A stretch of DNA of 64,000 nt from UBA11358 sp049517655 (GTDB lineage: Bacteria; Verrucomicrobiota; Verrucomicrobiia; Limisphaerales; UBA11358): positions 496,001 through 560,000 of the forward strand of contig JBEKRQ010000001.1 in assembly GCA_049517655.1 (NCBI GenBank). The letters run 5' to 3'. This document shows, one piece after another, positions 56,063 through 64,000 of this stretch. Each line of letters opens with the position of its first letter. Position 1 is the first letter of the stretch. Position numbers and translations under genes: made by a program. Below the pieces are notes generated by a model. The model was given only the letters and a program-made list of their open reading frames with translations. It was not told where the DNA came from and ran no database searches.

Positions 56063-59000
56063 ATGCCGGACAAAATTGAACATCTCCAACGCCTTTTGCG
56101 CGAGCGCATCGTCATCCTCGACGGCGCAATGGGCACGATGATCCAGCAACGCAAGCTGGATGAGGCGGTGTTTCGCGGTGAACGGTTCAAAAATTGGCGC
56201 GGCAGAGACCTCAAAGGCTGCAACGACCTGCTCAACATCACACAGCCGCACGTTGTTGAGGACATCCATCGCCGGTATCTCGAAGCGGATGCGGACATCA
56301 TTGAGACGAACACATTCAATTCGCAGGCGATTTCGCTTGTGGATTACGGACTGGAATCGCTGGCTTACGAACTCTCGAAGGCGGGTGCGGAATGCGCGCG
56401 ACGTGCAGTGGACAAAATTGAAAAGGCACAACCCGGCCGTGTTTGTTTCGTTGCGGGCGCCATCGGACCGACGCCGAAAATGTCTTCGATTTCGACGGAT
56501 ATAAACAATCCTGCCGCGCGCGGCTGTTCCTATGATGGACTCGTTGTTGCTTACAGCGAGCAAATCCGCGGTTTGCTCGACGGCGGCGTGGACATTCTGC
56601 TCGTCGAAACCATTTTCGATACGCTCAACGCGAAGGCTGCATTTTTTGCGATTCAAAAACTTTTTGACGAGGGCGCTCGGCAGGTTCCGATCATGGCATC
56701 AGTCACATACATTAAAGCTGGCGCAAATCGCGGTGCAACCGGTCAAACCGTCGAGGCGTTTTGGAATTCCATCTCACACGTTCCCCTGCTCTCCGTCGGT
56801 GTAAATTGCGCGTTCGGCCCGAAAGAGATGCGTCCACTCATCGAAGAACTCTCCGGTATCACGCCGATTTACATCAGCGCATATCCGAACGCCGGTTTGC
56901 CGAATCCGTCGTTGCCGACCGGTTTTCCGGAAACACCGGAAACGCTCGCCCCACAACTCAAGGAATGGGCGCAGAACGGCTGGCTAAATATTGTGGGTGG
57001 CTGTTGCGGCACGACGCCCGCGCATATCAAGGCAATCGCCGGGGCGGTCAAAAATTTGCCGCCTCGTGTTCCGCCAAAAATTGAACCATTTTTGCGATTG
57101 AGCGGACTGAACGCGCTGACGCTCCGGCCCGATTCCAATTTCATCAACATCGGCGAGAGCACAAACGTCGCCAGCTCGCCGGAATTTGCGCAGCTCATCA
57201 AAGCCGGTGATTATGAAGACGCACTGGTCATCGCCCGCCAGCAGGTCAAGAACGGTGCGCAGGTCATTGATGTCTGCGTGGACGAAGGCATGATCGACGG
57301 AGTTGCTGCCATGACGAGCTTTCTCAACCTCCTCGCCCCCGTCTGTAAAGTACCGGTAATAGTAAATTCCTCGAAATGGGAAATCATCGAGGCCGGGTTG
57401 AAATGCCTTCAAGGCAAAAGCATCGTCAATTCAATCAGCCTCAAGGAAGGTGAGGAAAAATTCCTGCATCAGGCGAAACTTGTGCGGTATTACGGCGCGG
57501 CCATGGTCGTGAAGACTTTTGACGAACGCGGCCGGGCTGACACATTTGAGCGCCGAATCGAAGTTTGCAAACGCGCCTACGATTTGCTTACGCGGAAGGT
57601 CGGCTTCCCGCCGCAGGACATCATTTTCGATCCAAATGTGCTTACCGTCGGCACCGGCATGGAGGAACATGCCAACTACGCCGTTGATTTCATTCGCGCG
57701 ACAAAATGGATCAAGGAAAACCTGCCTCTTGCAAAAGTCAGCGGTGACATCAGCAACGTTTCTGTTTCGTTTCGCGGCAACAACGCTGTGCGCGAAGCCA
57801 TGCACAGCGCGTTTCTGTATCACGCGATTCATGCCGGCCTCGACATGGGCATCGTCAACGCGGGTCTGCTTGCCGTTTATGACGAAGTTCCAAAGGACCT
57901 GCTCGAACTTGTCGAAGACGTGCTGCTCAACCGCCGCCCCGACGCCACCGAACGGTTGATCAAATTCGCGGAATTGGTGAAGCAAAAAGGGAAAACCGAA
58001 GTCATCGGAGGCGAATGGCGCAAAGGCGCGGTCGAAAAACACCTCAAACACACCATCGAGTGGCAAAAGCTGGCTAGCTTGGAAGAAGCCCGCGCCAACG
58101 CGCCGAAGTTGAACTACGACGATTTGCCAAAGCCTGAATTCACGGGCGTGCGGGCTCTTGAAAGAGTCCCGCTTGGCGATTTGGCCAAATTCATTGATTG
58201 GTCGCCATTTTTTCACGTTTGGGAATTACGCGGACGTTATCCGGCAATTTTCAAACACGAAACATACGGCAAACAGGCGCGCAAACTTTTTGCCGACGCA
58301 CAAAAGCTTCTGGGAAAAATTGACAACGGCAGACTGCTAACAGCCCGTGGCGTTTATGGTTTTTTCCCGGCCAACCGGGTCGGTGATGATGTGGAACTCT
58401 ATACGGATGAATCGCGCAAAAAGGTTCTGGCTACCTTTCATTTCCTTCGCCAGCAAATCAAAAAGACAGATGGCACGCCGAACTGGTGTCTGGCAGATTT
58501 TGTCGCGCCGAAGACTGCAGCGGCGGTCTGTGACCGCCGCAAAAATTCCAGCGCCGCTCACAGAGCGCCACTACAGGATTACATCGGCGCGTTTGCAGTC
58601 ACGAGTGGGCACGGTCTGGACGAGTTGGTTAAGAAATTCAAGGCCGAACACGACGACTACAACGCCATCATGGCCGGGGCGCTCGCCGACCGCTTGGCTG
58701 AAGCCTTTGCCGAATTTTTGCACAAGCGCGTCCGTGATGAATGGGGTTACGGCCAAAAAAAAGACATGACCAACGCGGATTTGATCGGGGAAAAATACCG
58801 TGGCATCCGCCCTGCCGCCGGTTATCCTGCCTGCCCCGATCACACGGAGAAGGCAACACTCTGGCAACTGCTCGACGTGGAGGGGCGCGCAGGTATGAAA
58901 CTCAACGAAAGCTTTGCCATGTGGCCCGGCAGCAGCGTGAGCGGTCTCTATTTCGCCCATCCGAAATCAAAATATTTCGCCGTCGGCAAACTCGGACGTG

Positions 59001-59095
59001 ATCAGATGCTGGATTATCATCGCCGCAAAAGGATGACATTACAGGAAGCTGAGAAATGGCTCGGTCCGTATCTGAATTATGACCCGGCGCAGTAA
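56063..59095 (+). CDS. metH: Methionine synthase MetH lacking the cobalamin-binding domain
   Basis: 1010 residues against about 1230 for usual MetH. The homocysteine domain (1-340) keeps the zinc ligands Cys249, Cys314 and Cys315. The pterin domain (about 350-650) is recognisable, with FDPNVLTVGTGMEEHANYAV and VSGDISNVSVSFRGNN. At about residue 665 (KHTIEWQKLASLEEARAN) the frame passes straight into the AdoMet-reactivation domain: KPEFTGVRAL, IDWSPFFHVWELRGRYP, RPAAGYPACPDHTEK (about 915). The helical cap and B12 Rossmann domain, with DxHxxG, are absent. About 20 residues at 818-838 come from a paired-hairpin element. ATG 56063 starts the family N-terminus. Function without an outside corrinoid protein is doubtful. 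Confidence 0.93.
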   Translation: MPDKIEHLQRLLRERIVILDGAMGTMIQQRKLDEAVFRGERFKNWRGRDLKGCNDLLNITQPHVVEDIHRRYLEADADIIETNTFNSQAISLVDYGLESLAYELSKAGAECARRAVDKIEKAQPGRVCFVAGAIGPTPKMSSISTDINNPAARGCSYDGLVVAYSEQIRGLLDGGVDILLVETIFDTLNAKAAFFAIQKLFDEGARQVPIMASVTYIKAGANRGATGQTVEAFWNSISHVPLLSVGVNCAFGPKEMRPLIEELSGITPIYISAYPNAGLPNPSLPTGFPETPETLAPQLKEWAQNGWLNIVGGCCGTTPAHIKAIAGAVKNLPPRVPPKIEPFLRLSGLNALTLRPDSNFINIGESTNVASSPEFAQLIKAGDYEDALVIARQQVKNGAQVIDVCVDEGMIDGVAAMTSFLNLLAPVCKVPVIVNSSKWEIIEAGLKCLQGKSIVNSISLKEGEEKFLHQAKLVRYYGAAMVVKTFDERGRADTFERRIEVCKRAYDLLTRKVGFPPQDIIFDPNVLTVGTGMEEHANYAVDFIRATKWIKENLPLAKVSGDISNVSVSFRGNNAVREAMHSAFLYHAIHAGLDMGIVNAGLLAVYDEVPKDLLELVEDVLLNRRPDATERLIKFAELVKQKGKTEVIGGEWRKGAVEKHLKHTIEWQKLASLEEARANAPKLNYDDLPKPEFTGVRALERVPLGDLAKFIDWSPFFHVWELRGRYPAIFKHETYGKQARKLFADAQKLLGKIDNGRLLTARGVYGFFPANRVGDDVELYTDESRKKVLATFHFLRQQIKKTDGTPNWCLADFVAPKTAAAVCDRRKNSSAAHRAPLQDYIGAFAVTSGHGLDELVKKFKAEHDDYNAIMAGALADRLAEAFAEFLHKRVRDEWGYGQKKDMTNADLIGEKYRGIRPAAGYPACPDHTEKATLWQLLDVEGRAGMKLNESFAMWPGSSVSGLYFAHPKSKYFAVGKLGRDQMLDYHRRKRMTLQEAEKWLGPYLNYDPAQ
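58515..58576. repeat. Paired-hairpin element inside metH
   Basis: The outer arms CTGCAGCGGCG and CGCCACTACAG pair allowing G-T contacts. The inner hairpin GCGGCGGTC-TGT-GACCGCCGC is perfect and a second, GCTC-ACA-GAGC, is shorter. It is read in frame and widens a loop just before the DYIGAFAVTSG motif of the AdoMet domain. Confidence 0.85.
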
Positions 59096-59201
59096 ATATC
59101 GTCACCACCCCTGCCCTGTTCATGCGGTCAAACTCATTGAGTTGCAATTTCAAGGTTCAAGTAGGACTTGTTTTTCTGGCATTACGTCATAAATTCAAGG
59201 G

Positions 59202-59657
59202 ATGAAGCAGGATGTCGTACCGGTCCAGATTCGGGGAATTCTTCCCGCCAACAGCGGGTGCGCGCTGTTTGTCGGGAATGACGAAAAGGTTTTTGTCATC
59301 AACGTCGAGCCGCAAATAGGCGCGGTCATCGGGATGTTCCTCCGCCAGACGCCCAAAGAGCGCCCGCTCACCCACGACCTCATCAATCGGATGTTTCAGG
59401 GTTTTGGCATTACTGTGGAACGCGTCGTCATCACGGATTTGAAAAATTCGACCTACTTTGCACGGTTGATTTTGCAGCAGCAAAACGAAGTGGCGCGGAA
59501 AATTGTCGAACTCGACGCCCGCCCCAGCGATTGTCTTGCCATTGCCGCCGCGCAGAAAAAACCGATTTTTGTGACCACTTCTCTTTTCGAGCAGGTCGAG
59601 GACATGAGCGAAGTGCTGAACCGGATCAATGAAACCGGCGGCAGCGAAGTCGAATAA
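59202..59657 (+). CDS. Bifunctional nuclease domain protein (DUF151)
   Basis: A 151-residue protein with the BFN/DUF151 pattern: VFVINVEPQIGAVIGMFLRQ, RPLTHDLINRMFQGFGITVE, RVVITDLKNSTYFARLIL and the signature LDARPSDCLAIAAAQKKPIF. Members have been reported to degrade DNA and RNA, and many occur as stand-alone proteins in bacteria. Its end is just before holA (one base apart from the ATG at 59659), so co-transcription with holA and the STAS gene is likely. Confidence 0.9.
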   Translation: MKQDVVPVQIRGILPANSGCALFVGNDEKVFVINVEPQIGAVIGMFLRQTPKERPLTHDLINRMFQGFGITVERVVITDLKNSTYFARLILQQQNEVARKIVELDARPSDCLAIAAAQKKPIFVTTSLFEQVEDMSEVLNRINETGGSEVE

Positions 59658-59658
59658 A

Positions 59659-60804
59659 ATGTTCCCCGCCAAAACACCGTCGCTGGCTCTCATTTGTGGC
59701 GATGATGAGTTCGCAGTAAAGCGGCGCGCCAAACAGCTCCACCAGCAATGGTGCGACGAAGTTGGCGGCAGCATGGATCACGAAATCATCGAGGCCGGCG
59801 TTTCCAACAGCGGCGAAGCGCTCAATGCCATTGCCCGCTTGCGCGAAGCCCTGCAAACCCTCCCCTTTTTTGGGTCGGGTAAAGTCGTGTGGCTGCGCGA
59901 TTGCAACTTTCTGGGCGATGAATCACGGCTCGCCGGGACTCAGGCTGTCACGGAAACTTTAAATGATCTGGCTGATGAACTGAACAGTTTTGACTGGTCC
60001 CGCAACAGCGGGATACGGCTGCTCATCAGTGCGGGCAAGGTGGACAAGCGCAAGACGTTTTTCAAATTGCTCGATAAAACCGGCCTGGTCGAAAATTTTT
60101 CCGGATGGTCCGCGGATGACCGCGATTGGGCTGAACGCGCGGAAGTCGCGGCTCGGATGGCTGTCGGTGCACGCAAAAAGGACATTTCCGAGGAAGCGCT
60201 GTCCGAACTCGTCAGTTGCATCGGGCCCAACCCGCGACAACTCGACAACGAGATCGAAAAGCTGTGTCTGTTTATCGGCGAGCGAAGAAAAATTGAAGCC
60301 GTGGATGTTTCCACCATTTGCACCCAAAACAAAACGGCACGCGCCTTCGCGCTCGGTGATGCCTTGGGTGATCGTGATTTGCCCCGTTTGTTGCAAAGGC
60401 TGGACGAGGAATTATGGGAAATTAAATTCGACCCGAAAAAATCGGAAATCGGTTTACTCTACGGTTTGATTGCGAAAATTCGCGCGATGCTGTTGCTGAA
60501 GGAAATGTTGCGCGAAGGATGGATCAAGCCGGAGATGGATTACAATCGCTTCAAGGCGCAACTCGCACACGTGCCGGCAGACAAGCTGCCTGCGGACAAA
60601 AAATACAATCCACTGGCGCTGAACCCGTATGTGCTTTACAAAGCGCTGCCACAAGTGAAACGTTATTCCGAAGCCGAGCTGATACTGGCGATGGATTTGC
60701 TATTGCGTTGCAACCAGCGACTGGTGTCCAGCGGCCTTGAAGAAGCGCTGGTGTTGCAGCAAACCCTGGTGCAAATCATCACCCCGCAAGCGGCTGCGGC
60801 CTGA
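59659..60804 (+). CDS. holA: DNA polymerase III delta subunit
   Basis: A 381-residue AAA+-like clamp-loader subunit, without a working P-loop as usual for HolA. It starts MFPAKTPSLALICGDDEFAV, then has ALQTLPFFGSGKVVWLRDCN, the domain II segment VSCIGPNPRQLDNEIEKLCL and the C-terminal helical collar with IAKIRAMLLLKEMLREGWIK and the QRLVSSGLEEALVLQQTLVQ end. It opens the sliding clamp for loading. It directly follows the DUF151 gene and precedes the STAS gene by two bases. Confidence 0.88.
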   Translation: MFPAKTPSLALICGDDEFAVKRRAKQLHQQWCDEVGGSMDHEIIEAGVSNSGEALNAIARLREALQTLPFFGSGKVVWLRDCNFLGDESRLAGTQAVTETLNDLADELNSFDWSRNSGIRLLISAGKVDKRKTFFKLLDKTGLVENFSGWSADDRDWAERAEVAARMAVGARKKDISEEALSELVSCIGPNPRQLDNEIEKLCLFIGERRKIEAVDVSTICTQNKTARAFALGDALGDRDLPRLLQRLDEELWEIKFDPKKSEIGLLYGLIAKIRAMLLLKEMLREGWIKPEMDYNRFKAQLAHVPADKLPADKKYNPLALNPYVLYKALPQVKRYSEAELILAMDLLLRCNQRLVSSGLEEALVLQQTLVQIITPQAAAA

Positions 60805-60806
60805 AC

Positions 60807-61355
60807 ATGCAAAAAGAAACTGTTGGGAAAGTGACAACGCCGCCGGCGAAAATGTTGGTTTTGATGGGTAAAAATTCCGCCTGCGTGAAAATTACAGGCC
60901 GCGCCAATTTCACGTTCGGCCCCGACTTCAAAACGTTGGTGAGCGAACTCAACCAAAAGGGCTATGGCCATTTTGTCATTGATCTGTCGGAGTGCGTGCT
61001 TATGGACAGCACGTTTCTCGGCGTGCTGGCCGGGTTTGGATTGAAGATGGGTCAGGCCAATGCGGCAGACAAACGGGGCATCGAACTGTTGAATCCAAAC
61101 TCGCGCATCATGGAGCTGCTTGAAAACCTGGGTGCGTTGCCTCTTTTCAAAATAACGACCGGTGCATTGCAACTGCCTGACGGGGTCCAGACGCGCATGC
61201 CGGACTCCATCAATCCGACGCTCGAGCAAATCGCCCGCACAAGCCTCGAAGCGCACCAAACACTCATGGCAGTAAGCCCTGACAACGTCGCCCGTTTCAA
61301 GGATGTAGCGCGGTTTTTAGCCGAGGATTTGAAGAATCTTGAAAACCGTCCATGA
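60807..61355 (+). CDS. STAS-domain anti-sigma-factor antagonist-like protein
   Basis: A 182-residue protein. Residues 20-115 form a STAS domain with VKITGRANFTFGPDFKTLVS, FVIDLSECVLMDSTFLGVLA (the Asp-Ser-Thr site that partner kinases phosphorylate in the family) and RIMELLENLGALPLFKI. A helical C-terminal part of 60 residues (LEQIARTSLEAHQTLMAVSP) is added. It may report to an anti-sigma or phosphatase system not seen here. It is two bases after holA and convergent with ftsH. Confidence 0.85.
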   Translation: MQKETVGKVTTPPAKMLVLMGKNSACVKITGRANFTFGPDFKTLVSELNQKGYGHFVIDLSECVLMDSTFLGVLAGFGLKMGQANAADKRGIELLNPNSRIMELLENLGALPLFKITTGALQLPDGVQTRMPDSINPTLEQIARTSLEAHQTLMAVSPDNVARFKDVARFLAEDLKNLENRP

Positions 61356-61367
61356 CGTCATGCGGCT

Positions 61368-61392
61368 TGCCCTGTTGCTCGCGGGCAGGGCA
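61368..61392. terminator. Hairpin between convergent STAS gene and ftsH
   Basis: TGCCCTG (61368-61374) pairs with CAGGGCA (61386-61392) around an 11-base loop in the 73-base convergent gap. No T tract follows on either strand, so this is only a possible bidirectional end signal. Confidence 0.35.
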
Positions 61393-61428
61393 CAAGATGC
61401 CGTGACCCCGGATGAGTCTGCAAATCAC

Positions 61429-63480
61429 TTAAGCCGGCGCGGGTGATGGCGTGCCAAGGCCGGGCAATTTCGGCGGCACAGGTTTCGGCGGGGTTTCAGG
61501 CAACGGGGTCCCCGCAGGCGCGCTCAAAATGGTTCCGCTTTGAGGCTTGGGCGGCGGCGGCGTGAACTTGCCTGTCTTGATGATTTCCTCGACCTGCACG
61601 CGATCCAGTGTTTCGTATTCGAGGAGCGAAGACGCGAGCAACTCCAGTTTGTCGCGATTGTTCAAAATGATGTTCTGCGCGACTGTGTAGCCGCCGGCAA
61701 TGATGCGTTTGATTTCCTCGTCAATTTCGTGGGCGGTGTCTTCGCTATAGACCTTGGTGCGCGTCATTTCACGGCCGAGAAAAACATATTCGTCATCATT
61801 GCCATATTGCACCATGCCAAGCTTGTCACTCATGCCATACTGGCAAACCATCGCACGCGCCATGGCCGTCGCCTGCTGAATATCCATCGCGGCGCCTGTT
61901 GAAATGTCACCCGAAACAATTTCCTCGGCGATGCGCCCGGCCATTGTCACGGCAATGTCATCAAGCATTTCCTTGCGCCGACGGCTCAAAACGTCCTTCT
62001 CCGGCAATTGCATCGTCGAACCCAGCGACTGGCCGCGCGGGATGATGGTGACCTTGTGCAACGGATGCGTGTGCTCCAGCATCATGTTCACAAGCGCATG
62101 TCCCGCCTCATGCCATGCGGTGTGCTTCTTTTCCTCATCGGTCATCGCGAGGCTGCGGCGCTCGCGGCCCCAGCGGACTTTGTCGCGCGCCTCCTCCAAT
62201 TCCTCCATGCCCACGGATTTTTTATTCAATCGCGCGGCGAGCAAGGCGGCCTCGTTCAACAAATTCGCCAGATCCGCGCCGGAATAACCCGGCGTTCCCC
62301 GGGCGATGATGGACAAATCCGCCTCCGGCGCGAGCTTCACGTTTTTGGCGTGAACTTTCAAAATCGCCTCGCGCCCCCGCACGTCGGGCAGGTTGACAAC
62401 GACCTGCCGGTCGAAACGACCCGGACGCAACAACGCCGGGTCAAGCACGTCGGGACGATTCGTCGCGGCGATGATGATGATGCCTTCCTGTGTGTCGAAG
62501 CCGTCCATCTCGACGAGCAACGCGTTGAGCGTTTGCTCGCGTTCGTCGTTGCCGCCGCCGAGACCGTGGCCGCGCGAGCGGCCGACCGCGTCAATTTCAT
62601 CAATGAAAATCAGGCACGGCACATTTTTGCGCGCCTGTTCGAACATGTCGCGCACGCGGCTGGCGCCGACGCCGACAAACATTTCCACGAAATCCGAACC
62701 GCTAATGCTGAAAAAGCTTGCGTCTGCCTCGCCGGCGATGGCCTTGGCCAGAAGCGTTTTACCCGTGCCGGGCGCCCCGACCATTAGCACGCCCTTGGGA
62801 ATGCGCCCGCCGAGCCGCTGGAATTTTTTGGGGTCCTTCAAAAACTCGACAAGTTCGGAAACCTCCTCAATGGCTTCCTCCACGCCCGCCACTTCCTTGA
62901 ATGTGATTCTATTGCGTTCTTTGGCAAGCAGTCGCGCCTTGCTCCTGCCAAAACTCAACGCGCCTTTGCCGGCCATCTTGATTTGGCGGATGAAGAAAAA
63001 CCAGAGCAACACGCCAATCCCGACAAAAAACAACAGTTGGTAGCCGATCGACCAAAGCATCGAGTTCGGGATGTTTGCGCTGATTTTGTCCGATGCAAAC
63101 AGTTGATCCTGCTTTTCCGGGGTGAAAAAGGCGTTTTTGACGACAAAGGGCGCTACGATGGACTTGCCGTCTTTGTCCTTGATGACGCTTCCGTCCTTGC
63201 CGGTTTTGTAATAGGTGCCGCTGATTTCCGTAAGCGGGGCTGTCTGTGGATTGAAATTGATCGTCGCGGATACAATCATGTTGGACTGGAATTTTTGAAA
63301 AAAATCATACTGAGACAAGACGGCGTCCGGCGTGCCGAGGCGGTGTTGCACCAGCATCAACGCTATAAAGCTGCCGAGGATGACAATCCACGTGATCCAT
63401 GCCGTAGGCGGGAATCTGAAACCGTCCGGCGCCTTTTTGGGTCCGCGGCCGTTTTCTTTTTTTTGATCTTCGTCGAACAT
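61429..63480 (-). CDS. ftsH: ATP-dependent zinc metalloprotease FtsH
   Basis: A 683-residue membrane AAA+ protease. Two membrane helices (WITWIVILGSFIALMLV and LLFFVGIGVLLWFFFI, the second near residue 155-170) enclose a periplasmic domain. The AAA module has Walker A GAPGTGKT (about 234-241), Walker B LIFIDEIDAVGRSRG and the second region of homology AATNRPDVLDPALLRPGRFD. The zinc site is HEAGH near residue 458. The C-terminal 50 residues are Pro-rich. It degrades membrane and regulatory proteins. The start at ATG 63480 excludes a 34-residue unsupported extension. Confidence 0.96.
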   Translation of the reverse strand: MFDEDQKKENGRGPKKAPDGFRFPPTAWITWIVILGSFIALMLVQHRLGTPDAVLSQYDFFQKFQSNMIVSATINFNPQTAPLTEISGTYYKTGKDGSVIKDKDGKSIVAPFVVKNAFFTPEKQDQLFASDKISANIPNSMLWSIGYQLLFFVGIGVLLWFFFIRQIKMAGKGALSFGRSKARLLAKERNRITFKEVAGVEEAIEEVSELVEFLKDPKKFQRLGGRIPKGVLMVGAPGTGKTLLAKAIAGEADASFFSISGSDFVEMFVGVGASRVRDMFEQARKNVPCLIFIDEIDAVGRSRGHGLGGGNDEREQTLNALLVEMDGFDTQEGIIIIAATNRPDVLDPALLRPGRFDRQVVVNLPDVRGREAILKVHAKNVKLAPEADLSIIARGTPGYSGADLANLLNEAALLAARLNKKSVGMEELEEARDKVRWGRERRSLAMTDEEKKHTAWHEAGHALVNMMLEHTHPLHKVTIIPRGQSLGSTMQLPEKDVLSRRRKEMLDDIAVTMAGRIAEEIVSGDISTGAAMDIQQATAMARAMVCQYGMSDKLGMVQYGNDDEYVFLGREMTRTKVYSEDTAHEIDEEIKRIIAGGYTVAQNIILNNRDKLELLASSLLEYETLDRVQVEEIIKTGKFTPPPPKPQSGTILSAPAGTPLPETPPKPVPPKLPGLGTPSPAPA

Positions 63481-63542
63481 GTCTTTTGCTTTAACTATTA
63501 AACTAACATGCCATTGTCGCTTCCGCAACGAGCTAATTCGGC

Positions 63543-63548
63543 TATAAT
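63543..63548 (+). promoter_or_regulatory. TATAAT box close to the dus start codon
   Basis: A perfect TATAAT ends seven bases before the ATG at 63556, the same layout as at serS. No convincing -35 box sits at normal spacing. If it is used, the message would begin at or next to the start codon. Confidence 0.35.
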
Positions 63549-63555
63549 GCCGTCC

Positions 63556-64000
63556 ATGCGCATTGGTTCGCTGACGCTCCAATCCAATCTGTTCCTCTCG
63601 CCGCTGGCAGGTTACACCAACCTGCCCTTCCGGCTCATCGTGCGCGAAATCGGCGGAGTCGGCCTTTGCACCACCGATTTGGTCAATGCCCGCTCGCTCT
63701 TGGAAAAAAATAAAAGCGCCTTCAAACTCATCGAAACCTGTCCGGCGGATTCACCGCTCGCCGTCCAGCTCTTCGGTTCTGTGCCCGAAGAAATGCGCGA
63801 TGCCGCGATTTTGCTTGAATCGCTCGGTATCGCATCCATTGACATTAATATGGGTTGTCCCGTTCGCAAGGTCTGCAACGTCGGCGGCGGCTCGACCATG
63901 ATGACCGAACTGGCCAAAACCGCCGCGCTCGTCCGTGGCATGGTCAACGCCGTAAAAATTCCCGTCACCGCCAAAATGCGGCTCGGTTGGGATGACCAGA
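63556..64000 (+). CDS. tRNA-dihydrouridine synthase (3' end outside window)
   Basis: 148 residues of the flavin TIM barrel are visible: LFLSPLAGYTNLPFRLIVRE (FMN-binding LAPMAG...DR-type opening), CTTDLVNARSLLEKN, LAVQLFGSVPEEMRDAAILL and IDINMGCPVRKVCNVGGGST, where the NMGCP Cys is the catalytic acid of the family, then IPVTAKMRLGWD. Resembles DusB-like enzymes, which reduce uridines in tRNA D-loops. The start may be ATG 63556 or ATG 63547. The coding sequence runs off the right edge. It diverges from ftsH. Confidence 0.92.
   Translation, partial: MRIGSLTLQSNLFLSPLAGYTNLPFRLIVREIGGVGLCTTDLVNARSLLEKNKSAFKLIETCPADSPLAVQLFGSVPEEMRDAAILLESLGIASIDINMGCPVRKVCNVGGGSTMMTELAKTAALVRGMVNAVKIPVTAKMRLGWDDQ

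Overview
The window looks like chromosomal DNA of a Gram-negative bacterium, most likely a Verrucomicrobiota member of the Pedosphaera/Limisphaerales kind. That placement is inferred from an Mla-type outer-membrane lipid transport operon, lipoprotein signals, small secreted and zinc-ribbon families I associate with that group, and many structured intergenic repeats. No read or database check was possible. Coding density is high. There is one tRNA, no rRNA, no CRISPR array and no recognisable transposase.

Layout. 1-2.2 kb: partial cutA, two orphan small proteins, rsmI. 2.2-9.9 kb: a 1857-residue membrane/GH94 protein and a glucoamylase-like lipoprotein, probably a glycan module. 10-16 kb: a small basic protein, a GlcD-type flavin oxidase, a DUF2007 protein, PIN-TRAM, mlaD-mlaF-mlaE (mostly ATGA-coupled), a DUF218 protein. 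16-20.6 kb: initiator tRNA, CvpA-like protein, accD, comF, CPBP protease. 20.6-24 kb: kinase, pgk-tpiA-secG. 24-28 kb: oppA, a four-helix-bundle gene, oppB, oppC. 28-37.5 kb: a GH20-like hydrolase, leuD, a multi-PAS hybrid histidine kinase, serS, glgA. 37.5-41.1 kb: accessory DNA with a secreted protein, a zinc-ribbon membrane protein, tandemly duplicated response regulators and a 1 kb zone of inverted repeats. 41.1-45.3 kb: lepA, a small membrane protein, lepB, a short-chain dehydrogenase. 45.3-53 kb: an AT-rich orphan membrane gene, a DUF1570/TPR protein, an M20 peptidase, an exported protein with an ECF sigma/anti-sigma pair. 53-64 kb: maf, aroK, queG, a KTSC protein, metH, a bifunctional nuclease, holA, a STAS protein, ftsH and partial dus.

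Three things stand out. First, metH (56063-59095) has homocysteine, pterin and AdoMet-reactivation domains, but the whole cobalamin-binding module is missing by a clean in-frame join. Second, the window is full of paired-hairpin elements and heptanucleotide tandem repeats. Several lie inside reading frames (GH20-like gene, metH, queG, oppA C-terminus). Third, a four-helix-bundle gene bounded by inverted heptamer repeats sits inside the opp operon and looks like a mobile cassette.
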